DNA of 35,161 nucleotides from an uncultured SAR116 cluster alpha proteobacterium. Its GTDB lineage: Bacteria; Pseudomonadota; Alphaproteobacteria; Puniceispirillales; Marisalimonadaceae. The first letter of the stretch is position 1. Each line of letters opens with the position of its first letter. Below are positions 1 to 6,589 of this stretch, piece after piece. The notes below the pieces were generated by a model that worked only from the letters and a program-made list of their open reading frames with translations, ran no database searches and was not told the DNA's origin. The position numbers were made by a program, and so were the translations under genes. The stretch is taken from NCBI GenBank assembly GCA_902583415.1, contig CACHVW010000010.1, positions 1-35,161 on the forward strand, read 5' to 3'.

Positions 1-1
1 A

Positions 2-970
2 TCTACGACTATTTTTGGAAAAAAATTAGATTTACCCTTCTATTGTGCACCAACTGCTTTACAAAGGTTGTTTCATTATGATGGAGAAAGGGCTGTTGGA
101 AAAGCGGCACAAAAATTTGGAACTATGTTTGGAGTATCTTCATTAGGTACAGTAAGTGTTGAGGAAATATCTTCTATAGTTTCCACACCTAAAATGTTTC
201 AATTTTACTTTCATAAGGATAGGGGTCTTAATGATAGCATGCTTGAGAGAGTTAAAGCAGCTAAATTTGACGTTTTAGCTCTTACTGTTGATACAATTAC
301 TGGAGGAAATCGAGAAAGAGACCTTAGAACAGGATTTACATCTCCACCTAGGCTAACTCTAGCAAGCCTGTTTAGTTTTGCGTCTAAACCAATGTGGGCA
401 ATAAATTACTTAACAAAACCTAAATTTGAGTTACCACAATTACAAGACCACGTAAGTGAAGGAACGAATACAGCAACATCAATTGGTAACTATTTTTCAT
501 CAATGTTAGATCAATCTATGAATTGGAAAGATGCTGAACGTTTATGTACAAAATGGGGAGGTCATTTTGCACTTAAAGGTATAATGAGTGTTGAGGATGC
601 CAAAAAAGCTATTGATATTGGCTGTACTGGGATTATGGTTTCAAATCATGGTGGACGACAATTAGATGGAGCAAGAGCTCCTTTTGACCAATTAGCTGAA
701 ATTGTTGATGCGGTAGGTGATAAAATTGATGTAATTTGTGAAGGGGGAATCCAAAGAGGCACTCATATTCTAAAAGCTTTATCTGTAGGTGCTAAAGCTT
801 GTTCAGGTGGCAGAATGTATTTATATGCCCTAGCTTCAGCTGGTCAAAAAGGAGTTGAAAGGGCGCTTAGCTTGTATCGAGCAGAACTAGAAAGAGATAT
901 GAAATTAATGGGATGCACAACTGTTAAAGAATTAGATAGATCTAATATAAAGTTCAGACATAATTATTAA
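2..970 (+). CDS. Alpha-hydroxy-acid oxidizing protein (L-lactate dehydrogenase / glycolate oxidase family), 5' truncated
   Basis: FMN-dependent flavoenzyme that oxidises an L-2-hydroxy acid such as lactate to the 2-oxo acid, normally at the inner membrane and linked to the respiratory chain. The frame is open from base 2 and reads family sequence before the TTG that the ORF track uses as a start (STTIFGKKLDLPFYCAPTAL), so the gene begins upstream of the window and about 60 to 80 N-terminal residues are missing. Visible motifs are LTVDT and GNRERDLR, FALKGI (the flavin-contacting Lys), SNHGGRQLDGA (the catalytic His and substrate Arg region) and EGGIQRGTHILKAL (FMN phosphate loop). The C-terminus is complete. 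Substrate cannot be told from the sequence; a lactate-type enzyme is the usual annotation. The TRAP cluster further on could import 2-oxo or hydroxy acids, but a link is only speculation. Confidence 0.9.
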   Translation, partial: STTIFGKKLDLPFYCAPTALQRLFHYDGERAVGKAAQKFGTMFGVSSLGTVSVEEISSIVSTPKMFQFYFHKDRGLNDSMLERVKAAKFDVLALTVDTITGGNRERDLRTGFTSPPRLTLASLFSFASKPMWAINYLTKPKFELPQLQDHVSEGTNTATSIGNYFSSMLDQSMNWKDAERLCTKWGGHFALKGIMSVEDAKKAIDIGCTGIMVSNHGGRQLDGARAPFDQLAEIVDAVGDKIDVICEGGIQRGTHILKALSVGAKACSGGRMYLYALASAGQKGVERALSLYRAELERDMKLMGCTTVKELDRSNIKFRHNY

Positions 971-1112
971 AATTATTAAATTCATTAAATCCTTACCTGG
1001 ATTTATTTCTAGAGCTTTCTTTATCAGATCAGTTCCAATCACGTCTTGGAGCTCTCAAGAACCAAACATTATTTTTCCTAAATTTGAAACATTCTCTTTT
1101 CTTTGTTTAGGT

Positions 1113-1658
1113 TTGTTCTTATTTGGTTTAGGGGAGAGTATTTTAGTTATTTCTCAAAATGGCGTAACTCCCTGGACTGTTTTAGCAGAAGGGGTTGCTA
1201 AAAAAGTTCATATTGGAATTGGTCTATCTACCTTTATAATTAGTTGCATTGTTTTGGTTTTTTGGATCCCATTAAAACTTAAACCAGGGTTAGGTACAAT
1301 TATGAATATAATAATAATTGCATTAACTATGGGAGCTACAATACCCTTCCTTTATTTTCTTAATGACATTTTTAACCCCATATTTCTATCTTTTTTTGGA
1401 ACATGGTTGGTAGGTTTTGGAAGTGGGATTTATTTAATTGCTAATCTAGGGCCCGGAACTAGAGATGGGCTTATGACAGGAATTTCCAAAAGATATAGTA
1501 AACCCATAAGTTTGGTTAGGTTTAGCATTGAGTTTCTGGTTGTTTTTATAGGTTGGCTTTTGGGTGGAACATTAGGATTTGGGACTATCATTTTTGCAGT
1601 TTGTATTGGTCCATTTGTAGCTTTGAGCCTTAAGATAGTTACTTTATTGAAGAATTAG
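1113..1658 (+). CDS. YczE/YitT-like integral membrane protein, true start probably upstream
   Basis: Small polytopic membrane protein resembling the YczE/YyaS/YitT group, whose biochemical role is not established. About five hydrophobic segments are visible, with the family-like stretch FGLGESILVISQNGVTPWTV near the N-terminus and GPGTRDGLM in the loop after the third. The coordinates given are the track's TTG start, which cuts the first membrane helix in half. The same frame is open back to base 951 and encodes a plausible basic leader (KSLPGFISRAFFIRSVPITS) before the helix, but contains no ATG, GTG or TTG, only ATT/ATA codons next to the upstream stop. The real start is therefore probably a rare codon near 966-984, or the start codon was lost. 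It follows the hydroxy-acid dehydrogenase directly and ends 5 bp from the convergent TauE-like gene. Confidence 0.7.
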   Translation: MFLFGLGESILVISQNGVTPWTVLAEGVAKKVHIGIGLSTFIISCIVLVFWIPLKLKPGLGTIMNIIIIALTMGATIPFLYFLNDIFNPIFLSFFGTWLVGFGSGIYLIANLGPGTRDGLMTGISKRYSKPISLVRFSIEFLVVFIGWLLGGTLGFGTIIFAVCIGPFVALSLKIVTLLKN

Positions 1659-1663
1659 AAACT

Positions 1664-2404
1664 CTAAATTGTTTTTAGAAATAATGAAATACCTAATATA
1701 ATTAAAGTAATTAATATACTTATTCTAAATTGTTTTTGATTGATTTTGTCTCTTATCCTAGTTCCTATTTGTTGGCCTAAAAATGCAGGAATAATTAAAA
1801 GAATACTAAAAAAAAGATCTTCTTTTGTAGCAAAACCATAATAAATTAGAGATCCATACAAAGGAAAAGAACCAATAAAATACATCGTTGAAACTGTTCT
1901 AACAAACTTTTCTTTGGGTAAATCTACAGCTACAATATATGCTAGCATTGGAGGACCATAAAATGTAGATAATCCTCCTAAAATTCCTGATCCAAAGCCT
2001 ATGATTGATGTGATAATCTTTTCATGAATATTTTTTATATTATTAATTTTAAAGCCAAAACAATTAATTAATGCTGCAAAAATTATTGATATGGCAATGA
2101 TTTGAGTAACTGTATTTAGATTTATTTCTAATATTAATCTAGCCCCAACAATGAGACCGAACACAAGAAACAAAAACATTGGTAGGAATCTATAACTAGA
2201 GATTCCTTGCTTAAATTGTATTTGCAAAAAATTTGTTAGAAAAATTGGTGCGCAGAGAAGTATCATTGCAGTAGTAGCAGGTATTGTGAAGGCTATAATT
2301 GGGAGTGCGACCATGGGCATTCCAAAGCCAAGAGTTCCCTTAATAAGTCCTCCAGCTAGAACAGCTAAAATTATAATTAATACTATTGTTGGGTCATTAT
2401 ACAT
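1664..2404 (-). CDS. TSUP family permease (sulfite exporter TauE/SafE type)
   Basis: Inner-membrane transporter of the TauE/SafE (TSUP) family, whose characterised members move sulfite, sulfoacetate or related organosulfur anions. The 246-residue protein has seven to eight hydrophobic segments. The N-terminal helix is followed by the Gly-rich family motif GGLIKGTLGFGMPMVALP, and the second repeat carries the matching GFGSGILGGLSTFYGPP, showing the usual internal duplication. ATG start at the divergent promoter region shared with the nitroreductase. Length and topology fit a complete gene. Substrate is unknown, and no sulfonate catabolic gene lies nearby to suggest one. Confidence 0.85.
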   Translation of the reverse strand: MYNDPTIVLIIILAVLAGGLIKGTLGFGMPMVALPIIAFTIPATTAMILLCAPIFLTNFLQIQFKQGISSYRFLPMFLFLVFGLIVGARLILEINLNTVTQIIAISIIFAALINCFGFKINNIKNIHEKIITSIIGFGSGILGGLSTFYGPPMLAYIVAVDLPKEKFVRTVSTMYFIGSFPLYGSLIYYGFATKEDLFFSILLIIPAFLGQQIGTRIRDKINQKQFRISILITLIILGISLFLKTI

Positions 2405-2428
2405 TGTTTATCTAAAAAAAATGTGGCA

Positions 2429-2456
2429 TTGATAATTACGTTTGTATTATTATACT
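2429..2456 (+). promoter_or_regulatory. Sigma70-type promoter for the nitroreductase gene
   Basis: TTGATA at 2429-2434 and TATACT at 2451-2456, separated by 16 bp, each match the consensus at five of six positions. The predicted transcript would begin about 25 bases before the nitroreductase ATG at 2489. The site lies in the 84-base divergent gap between this gene and the TauE-like gene. It is called by eye in AT-rich DNA. Confidence 0.5.
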
Positions 2457-2488
2457 TAACAAGTAAAGCTTTATTTTTGTTTAACTAA

Positions 2489-3064
2489 ATGAATAACTTG
2501 ATAAATTTTCTTAAAACCCGAAGGTCTATAACGGCTAAAAATATGAATGCAGGTCATATTAAAGAAAGTGACCTTAATGATATACTAGCGTGTGGAATTA
2601 GAGTGCCGGATCATGGTGCTTTAAATCCTTGGTTATTAACTGTTATAAAAGATAATGCGAGATCCAGAATAGGTGAAGAAATTTTAGTGCCTGAATTTAT
2701 TCAAAATAATCCTGAAGCAACACAAGATGAAATAGATTTTGAAAAAAACAGATTTTTAAGAGCTAGTGCTGTGATAGCAGTCTTATTTAAACCTGTTTCA
2801 CATCCAAAAATACCATCATGGGAGATGGAATTATCTACTGGAGCAGTATGTTCAAATATACTTGTTGCAGCTCAATCTTTAGGTTATGCCGCTCAGTGGT
2901 TAACAGAGTGGTATTCTTACAATGATAGAATGATAAAGGAAGTTGGTGGAAACCCAGAAACTGATAAACTAGCTGGTTTTATTTACATTGGAGATAAAGA
3001 AAAAGAGCCAGTTGAAAGAAGAAGGCCTAAGACAGAAAATGTAATTAATTTTTTAATAGAATAA
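2489..3064 (+). CDS. Nitroreductase family protein (YdjA-like)
   Basis: FMN-dependent NAD(P)H oxidoreductase of the nitroreductase fold, probably cytoplasmic; the physiological substrate is unknown. At 191 residues it is close to the small YdjA subgroup. Features are the N-terminal TRRSI motif (Arg11-Arg12, flavin phosphate contacts), RVPDHGALNPW (typical of YdjA-like members rather than NfsB), the helix SNILVAAQSLGYAAQWLTEW in the middle of the chain, and the C-terminal FIYIGDKEKEPVERRRP, where the basic run usually contacts FMN. The ATG is well placed behind a good promoter. It stands alone, convergent with the dehydratase gene that follows after 2 bp. Confidence 0.9.
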   Translation: MNNLINFLKTRRSITAKNMNAGHIKESDLNDILACGIRVPDHGALNPWLLTVIKDNARSRIGEEILVPEFIQNNPEATQDEIDFEKNRFLRASAVIAVLFKPVSHPKIPSWEMELSTGAVCSNILVAAQSLGYAAQWLTEWYSYNDRMIKEVGGNPETDKLAGFIYIGDKEKEPVERRRPKTENVINFLIE

Positions 3065-3066
3065 TT

Positions 3067-4050
3067 TTAAACTTCTTGTTGGTTAAGGCATTTTTCAAAA
3101 ATATCTTTATCAACATTTCCACCAGATGCAATTACTAGAACATTTTTATCTCTAATATCTATTTTATTAAATATAGCAGCTGCTAGTGCAACTGCGCCAC
3201 CAGGTTCAAGAACAATCTTAAGATATTTAAATGCTGTGTTCATTGCAATTAAAGCTTCTTTATCTGAAACTGACAAACCAGATGTTAGATTTAATTTGTT
3301 GATTTCAAAGGTAATTTTTCCTGGTTTATCAGCCAAAAGTGCATCGCAAATAGAAGTATGTTTCATAGAATTTGGAATTATAGAATTTTCTTTAAGTGAT
3401 TTTTTGGTATCATCAAAATTTTCTGGTTCAACAGAATATACTTTTACATTTTGAAATTTTGCTTTTAATGCCGTACTTATACCAGCAATAAGACCACCGC
3501 CTCCGCAACAACATAAAACAATGTCAGGTTTAACATTTATTTCATTTAATTGTTCAATACATTCTATACCAGCAGTTCCTTGCCCAATTATAACTTTTTC
3601 ATCATCAAAGGGTGGAATAACCTTGGCATTTATGTCCTTTGCTATTTTTTTTCCTATTTCTTCTCTATTTTCATTATTCCTGTCATACTTTATAATTGTT
3701 GCACCCCAAAAAGCTGTACCATTTAATTTTGCCTTTGGAGAATCTTCTGGCATTACAATTGTTGCTTGGCGACCCGTTATTTTTGATGCAGCAGCAACCG
3801 CTTGAGCATGATTACCACTTGACCATGCTACAATTTTTTTAATGTCAGATGGCAACTCGAGAATTGAATTCATAGCACCTCTAAATTTAAATGCTCCAAT
3901 AGTCTGTAGATTTTCAGCTTTTAAAAAGATATTAGATTCTAATCTCTCATTTATATATTGAGATTGTAAAATAGGAGTTCTAACAACTTTCCCCTTTAAT
4001 CTTCTAGATGCTTCTAATATTGAATCATATGTAACATTAATATTTACCAT
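3067..4050 (-). CDS. PLP-dependent threonine/serine dehydratase or serine racemase-like enzyme
   Basis: Fold-type II PLP enzyme that would deaminate L-threonine or L-serine to a 2-oxo acid, or racemise serine. The 327-residue chain has only the catalytic domain, without the ACT regulatory domain of biosynthetic IlvA. The Schiff-base lysine is Lys55 in GAFKFRGA, the asparagine loop is SSGNHAQ (77-83), and the phosphate loop is CGGGGLIAGIS. The second Ser of the SSGNH loop is where threonine dehydratases usually have Ala (SAGNHAQ) and where eukaryotic serine racemases carry the re-face base, so a serine-directed or racemase activity is possible. That reading is inference. The hydroxyectoine EutB group also shares this fold. 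Monocistronic and divergent from dapA. Confidence 0.85.
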   Translation of the reverse strand: MVNINVTYDSILEASRRLKGKVVRTPILQSQYINERLESNIFLKAENLQTIGAFKFRGAMNSILELPSDIKKIVAWSSGNHAQAVAAASKITGRQATIVMPEDSPKAKLNGTAFWGATIIKYDRNNENREEIGKKIAKDINAKVIPPFDDEKVIIGQGTAGIECIEQLNEINVKPDIVLCCCGGGGLIAGISTALKAKFQNVKVYSVEPENFDDTKKSLKENSIIPNSMKHTSICDALLADKPGKITFEINKLNLTSGLSVSDKEALIAMNTAFKYLKIVLEPGGAVALAAAIFNKIDIRDKNVLVIASGGNVDKDIFEKCLNQQEV

Positions 4051-4081
4051 TAAGATTACCCTAAATTTTTTTTACTATAAC

Positions 4082-4110
4082 TTGTTAATTTTAAATGACA
4101 TGATTATGAT
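4082..4110 (+). promoter_or_regulatory. Sigma70-type promoter upstream of dapA
   Basis: TTGTTA at 4082-4087 and TATGAT at 4105-4110 are spaced by 17 bp and would start a transcript about 25 bases before the dapA ATG at 4142. The -35 element coincides with the TTG codon that the ORF track used as the dapA start, which argues against that start. Confidence 0.45.
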
Positions 4111-4141
4111 AAACAAATCATTTTTTTTGGCGAGGTATTTT

Positions 4142-5017
4142 ATGTTATTTCATGGTTCATACACTGCTTTATTAACTCCATTTAAAGATAACAAAGTTGA
4201 TTTTGGTGCTTATAGAAAATTAATAGATTTTCAAATAGAGAATGGAACAAATGGCTTAGTTCCAGTTGGAACAACTGGCGAGTCACCCACTCTATCACAT
4301 GATGAACATAAAAAACTTGTAGAAGTATGCATAGAGCAGTCTAACGGAAGAGTCCCCGTAATAGCAGGTGCAGGCTCAAATTCAACGAATGAGGCTGTTG
4401 ATTTTGTAAAACATGCATGTTCTGCAGGTGCTGATGGTTTGTTAGTTGTTACACCTTATTATAATAAACCTACTCAGTCAGGATTAATAGCTCACTACAA
4501 CGAGCTAATTAAAAATTCAACTAAACCAATAATTATATATGATATACCAGGCCGTTCTGTAATAAAGATGAATGACACAACTATGGCTAAACTAGCAGAA
4601 AATCCTCTAATTGTAGGTGTTAAGGACGCAACTGCTGATTTAGCAAGACCTACAAGGTTGCAAAATTTAATTGGTGAAGATTTTATTCAATTATCTGGAG
4701 AAGATGGGACAGCATTAGCATATTTGGCAGCAGGTGGTAGTGGTTGTATATCTGTAACAGCAAATATAGCTCCTAAATTACTATCAAGGATGCATAATGC
4801 TTGGAAACAAGGAGATATCTCGACTGCTCAAGAAATAAATAAAAAACTTATGCCTTTACACGATGCATTATTTTATGAGACAAGCCCAGGTCCACTAAAG
4901 TATGCTGCATCCCTAATAGGACTATGTTCTTCTGAGGCAAGGCTTCCAATTGTAGAAATTGAAGAAGTTAGTAAAACATATGTAAAAGATGCTCTTGGAA
5001 AAGCAGGGTTATTATAA
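4142..5017 (+). CDS. dapA: 4-hydroxy-tetrahydrodipicolinate synthase
   Basis: Condenses pyruvate with aspartate semialdehyde, the committed step of the diaminopimelate/lysine pathway that also supplies peptidoglycan. The track start (TTG at 4082) adds 20 residues with no family counterpart. The ATG at 4142 follows a GCGAGG ribosome site and yields 291 residues, the usual length. From this start the key residues fall at the numbers seen in the E. coli enzyme: Thr44-Thr45 in GTTGES, Tyr133 in IIYDIPGR, Arg138, and the Schiff-base Lys161 in VGVKDAT. It is first in the co-directional housekeeping block, 15 bp before smpB. Confidence 0.97.
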   Translation: MLFHGSYTALLTPFKDNKVDFGAYRKLIDFQIENGTNGLVPVGTTGESPTLSHDEHKKLVEVCIEQSNGRVPVIAGAGSNSTNEAVDFVKHACSAGADGLLVVTPYYNKPTQSGLIAHYNELIKNSTKPIIIYDIPGRSVIKMNDTTMAKLAENPLIVGVKDATADLARPTRLQNLIGEDFIQLSGEDGTALAYLAAGGSGCISVTANIAPKLLSRMHNAWKQGDISTAQEINKKLMPLHDALFYETSPGPLKYAASLIGLCSSEARLPIVEIEEVSKTYVKDALGKAGLL

Positions 5018-5032
5018 ATTATTGTGCTTTAA

Positions 5033-5518
5033 ATGAATAAAAAAAAAATCAATAAAGGTATTTCCCAAGGTAGAGTTGCTGAAAATAGACGTGCAAAATT
5101 TGATTATTCTATTATTGACACTGTAGAAGCTGGAATTGTTTTGTTAGGCAGTGAAGTGAAAAGTTTAAGACTTGGAAGAGCTAGTATAAATGAATCATAT
5201 GCAACCAACGAATTTGGACAAATTGTTTTAGTAAATTCTAATATTCCAGAATACAATTTAGCTGCATCAGGTCAAAATCACAATCCAAAAAGAGTGAGGC
5301 GTCTTTTAGTACATAAAAAAGAAAGAAATAAAATTTTGGGGCAAATAAAAAAAGATGGATGTACCGTTGTGCCTTTAAGTTTGTATTTCAATAATAAAGG
5401 TTTGGCTAAAATATCTTTAGGAATTGCAGAAGGTAAAAAGAAAGCTGACAAAAGAGATGTGATTAAAAAAAGAGATTGGGATAGAGAAAAACATAGAATA
5501 TTAAAAAACAACAATTAA
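5033..5518 (+). CDS. smpB: SsrA-binding protein SmpB
   Basis: Binds tmRNA and delivers it to stalled ribosomes for trans-translation. The 161-residue length is normal. It shows the OB-fold core with GIVLLGSEVKSLRLGRASI, the NHNPKRVRRLL segment that contacts tmRNA, and the basic tail KKRDWDREKHRIL that enters the mRNA channel. The N-terminus is basic (MNKKKINKGIS). The tmRNA gene is not in this window. dapA-smpB adjacency is common in Alphaproteobacteria. Confidence 0.97.
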   Translation: MNKKKINKGISQGRVAENRRAKFDYSIIDTVEAGIVLLGSEVKSLRLGRASINESYATNEFGQIVLVNSNIPEYNLAASGQNHNPKRVRRLLVHKKERNKILGQIKKDGCTVVPLSLYFNNKGLAKISLGIAEGKKKADKRDVIKKRDWDREKHRILKNNN

Positions 5519-5556
5519 ATCTTGTATTATTTAACAATTAACTTCTATATCAACTT

Positions 5557-6072
5557 ATGCAAAATCATAAAATAATAATTGGGATTGGTGGAAATTTAAA
5601 GTCTATTGATGGAACTCATCCAATTAAGGTTGCCATGAAGGCAATTAGGTATTTTAATGATTATTCAATTAAGGTCACTGATCAGTCAAGTTGGTATGAG
5701 ACTGAACCAATTCCGAAAAGTGAACAACCCAATTTTTTTAATTGTATTGTTTTTGCGAACACAATCTTAAATGAGTTAGATGTTTTAAAATCATTACATG
5801 AAATAGAATATAAACTTGGTAGAAGAAGAAAAGTAGCAAATGAAGCAAGGGTAATTGATTTAGATCTTATTGATTATTCAAATAAAATATTACGAAATAA
5901 AGAAATTATTGTTCCTCATCCAAGGGCGCATCAAAGAAAATTTGTAATGGAACCATTAGCAGAATTAGATAAAAACTGGGTTCATCCAGTTTTAAAAACA
6001 AATATCAAAAAAATATTAAAAAATTTAGACGATCAAAATATAAAAATTTTAAATGAAAAAAATTTAATTTGA
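5557..6072 (+). CDS. folK: 2-amino-4-hydroxy-6-hydroxymethyldihydropteridine pyrophosphokinase
   Basis: Transfers pyrophosphate from ATP to 6-hydroxymethyl-dihydropterin in folate synthesis. The 171-residue chain has the family order: GIGGNLKS near the N-terminus, SSWYETEPIPKSEQPNFFNC (substrate and loop region), LHEIEYKLGRRRK, the signature EARVIDLDLIDY with its two magnesium-binding Asp residues, and VPHPRAHQRKFVMEPLAEL. The usual Arg-Trp-Gly-Pro before the signature is altered here to RRRKVANEAR, a mild divergence. No folB or folP gene is adjacent. It lies between smpB and rpoZ. Confidence 0.95.
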   Translation: MQNHKIIIGIGGNLKSIDGTHPIKVAMKAIRYFNDYSIKVTDQSSWYETEPIPKSEQPNFFNCIVFANTILNELDVLKSLHEIEYKLGRRRKVANEARVIDLDLIDYSNKILRNKEIIVPHPRAHQRKFVMEPLAELDKNWVHPVLKTNIKKILKNLDDQNIKILNEKNLI

Positions 6073-6125
6073 TTTTTTAGTATTTATTATTTATTAAATC
6101 ATCAGAAATATGGAGAATTATTACT

Positions 6126-6530
6126 ATGGCACGTGTTACCGTTGAAGACTGTGTTAAAAAGATACCTAATAGATTTGATCTTGTAATTGCTGCTGCTCAA
6201 CGTTCTAGAGAAATTTCAAATGGAATTTCCATAGAAGTTGATAGAGATAATGATAAAAATCCTGTTGTTTCTCTTCGTGAAATAGCGTCAGAAGCAGTTG
6301 ATGCTGAAAGTTTGCAGGAAAGATTTATACGTTCTATGCAAAAAAATTTAAATAAAGAAGATACTAATCTAGAAGAAGAAGCGTCATTAGAAGAAGAATT
6401 TGCTGCTTATTTAAATGAATCCAAGTCAGAAAAAATAAACAATGATGACTTTATTTTAAATAAAATTAGACAAGAAGAAGAAGGTTCTTTTGAAGACATA
6501 TCTGAAGAAAAGATTAAGAATGAAGATTAA
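6126..6530 (+). CDS. rpoZ: DNA-directed RNA polymerase omega subunit
   Basis: Small RNA polymerase subunit that helps assemble beta prime and, in many bacteria, forms part of a ppGpp site. The N-terminal 60 residues are typical ([41 protein letters not shown]). The remaining 70 residues form a strongly acidic Glu/Asp-rich tail ([11 protein letters not shown]), giving 134 residues against about 90 in E. coli; long acidic tails occur in other alphaproteobacterial omega subunits. A GGAG ribosome site precedes the ATG. The following relA/spoT gene is its classic neighbour. Confidence 0.95.
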   Translation: MARVTVEDCVKKIPNRFDLVIAAAQRSREISNGISIEVDRDNDKNPVVSLREIASEAVDAESLQERFIRSMQKNLNKEDTNLEEEASLEEEFAAYLNESKSEKINNDDFILNKIRQEEEGSFEDISEEKIKNED

Positions 6531-6589
6531 AATTTTTAATTACTAGATTATTTATTATAGATAAGTAGATTTATATAATATAATATTAT

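Noticed and set aside
4095-4131. Inverted repeat AAATGA / TCATTT upstream of dapA as an operator
   Set aside because: Only six bases per arm in AT-rich DNA, with no second copy seen; expected by chance.
4082-4141. Upstream TTG start for dapA giving 311 residues
   Set aside because: The extra residues have no family counterpart, the TTG coincides with a -35 element, and the ATG at 4142 has a ribosome site and restores E. coli-like residue numbering.
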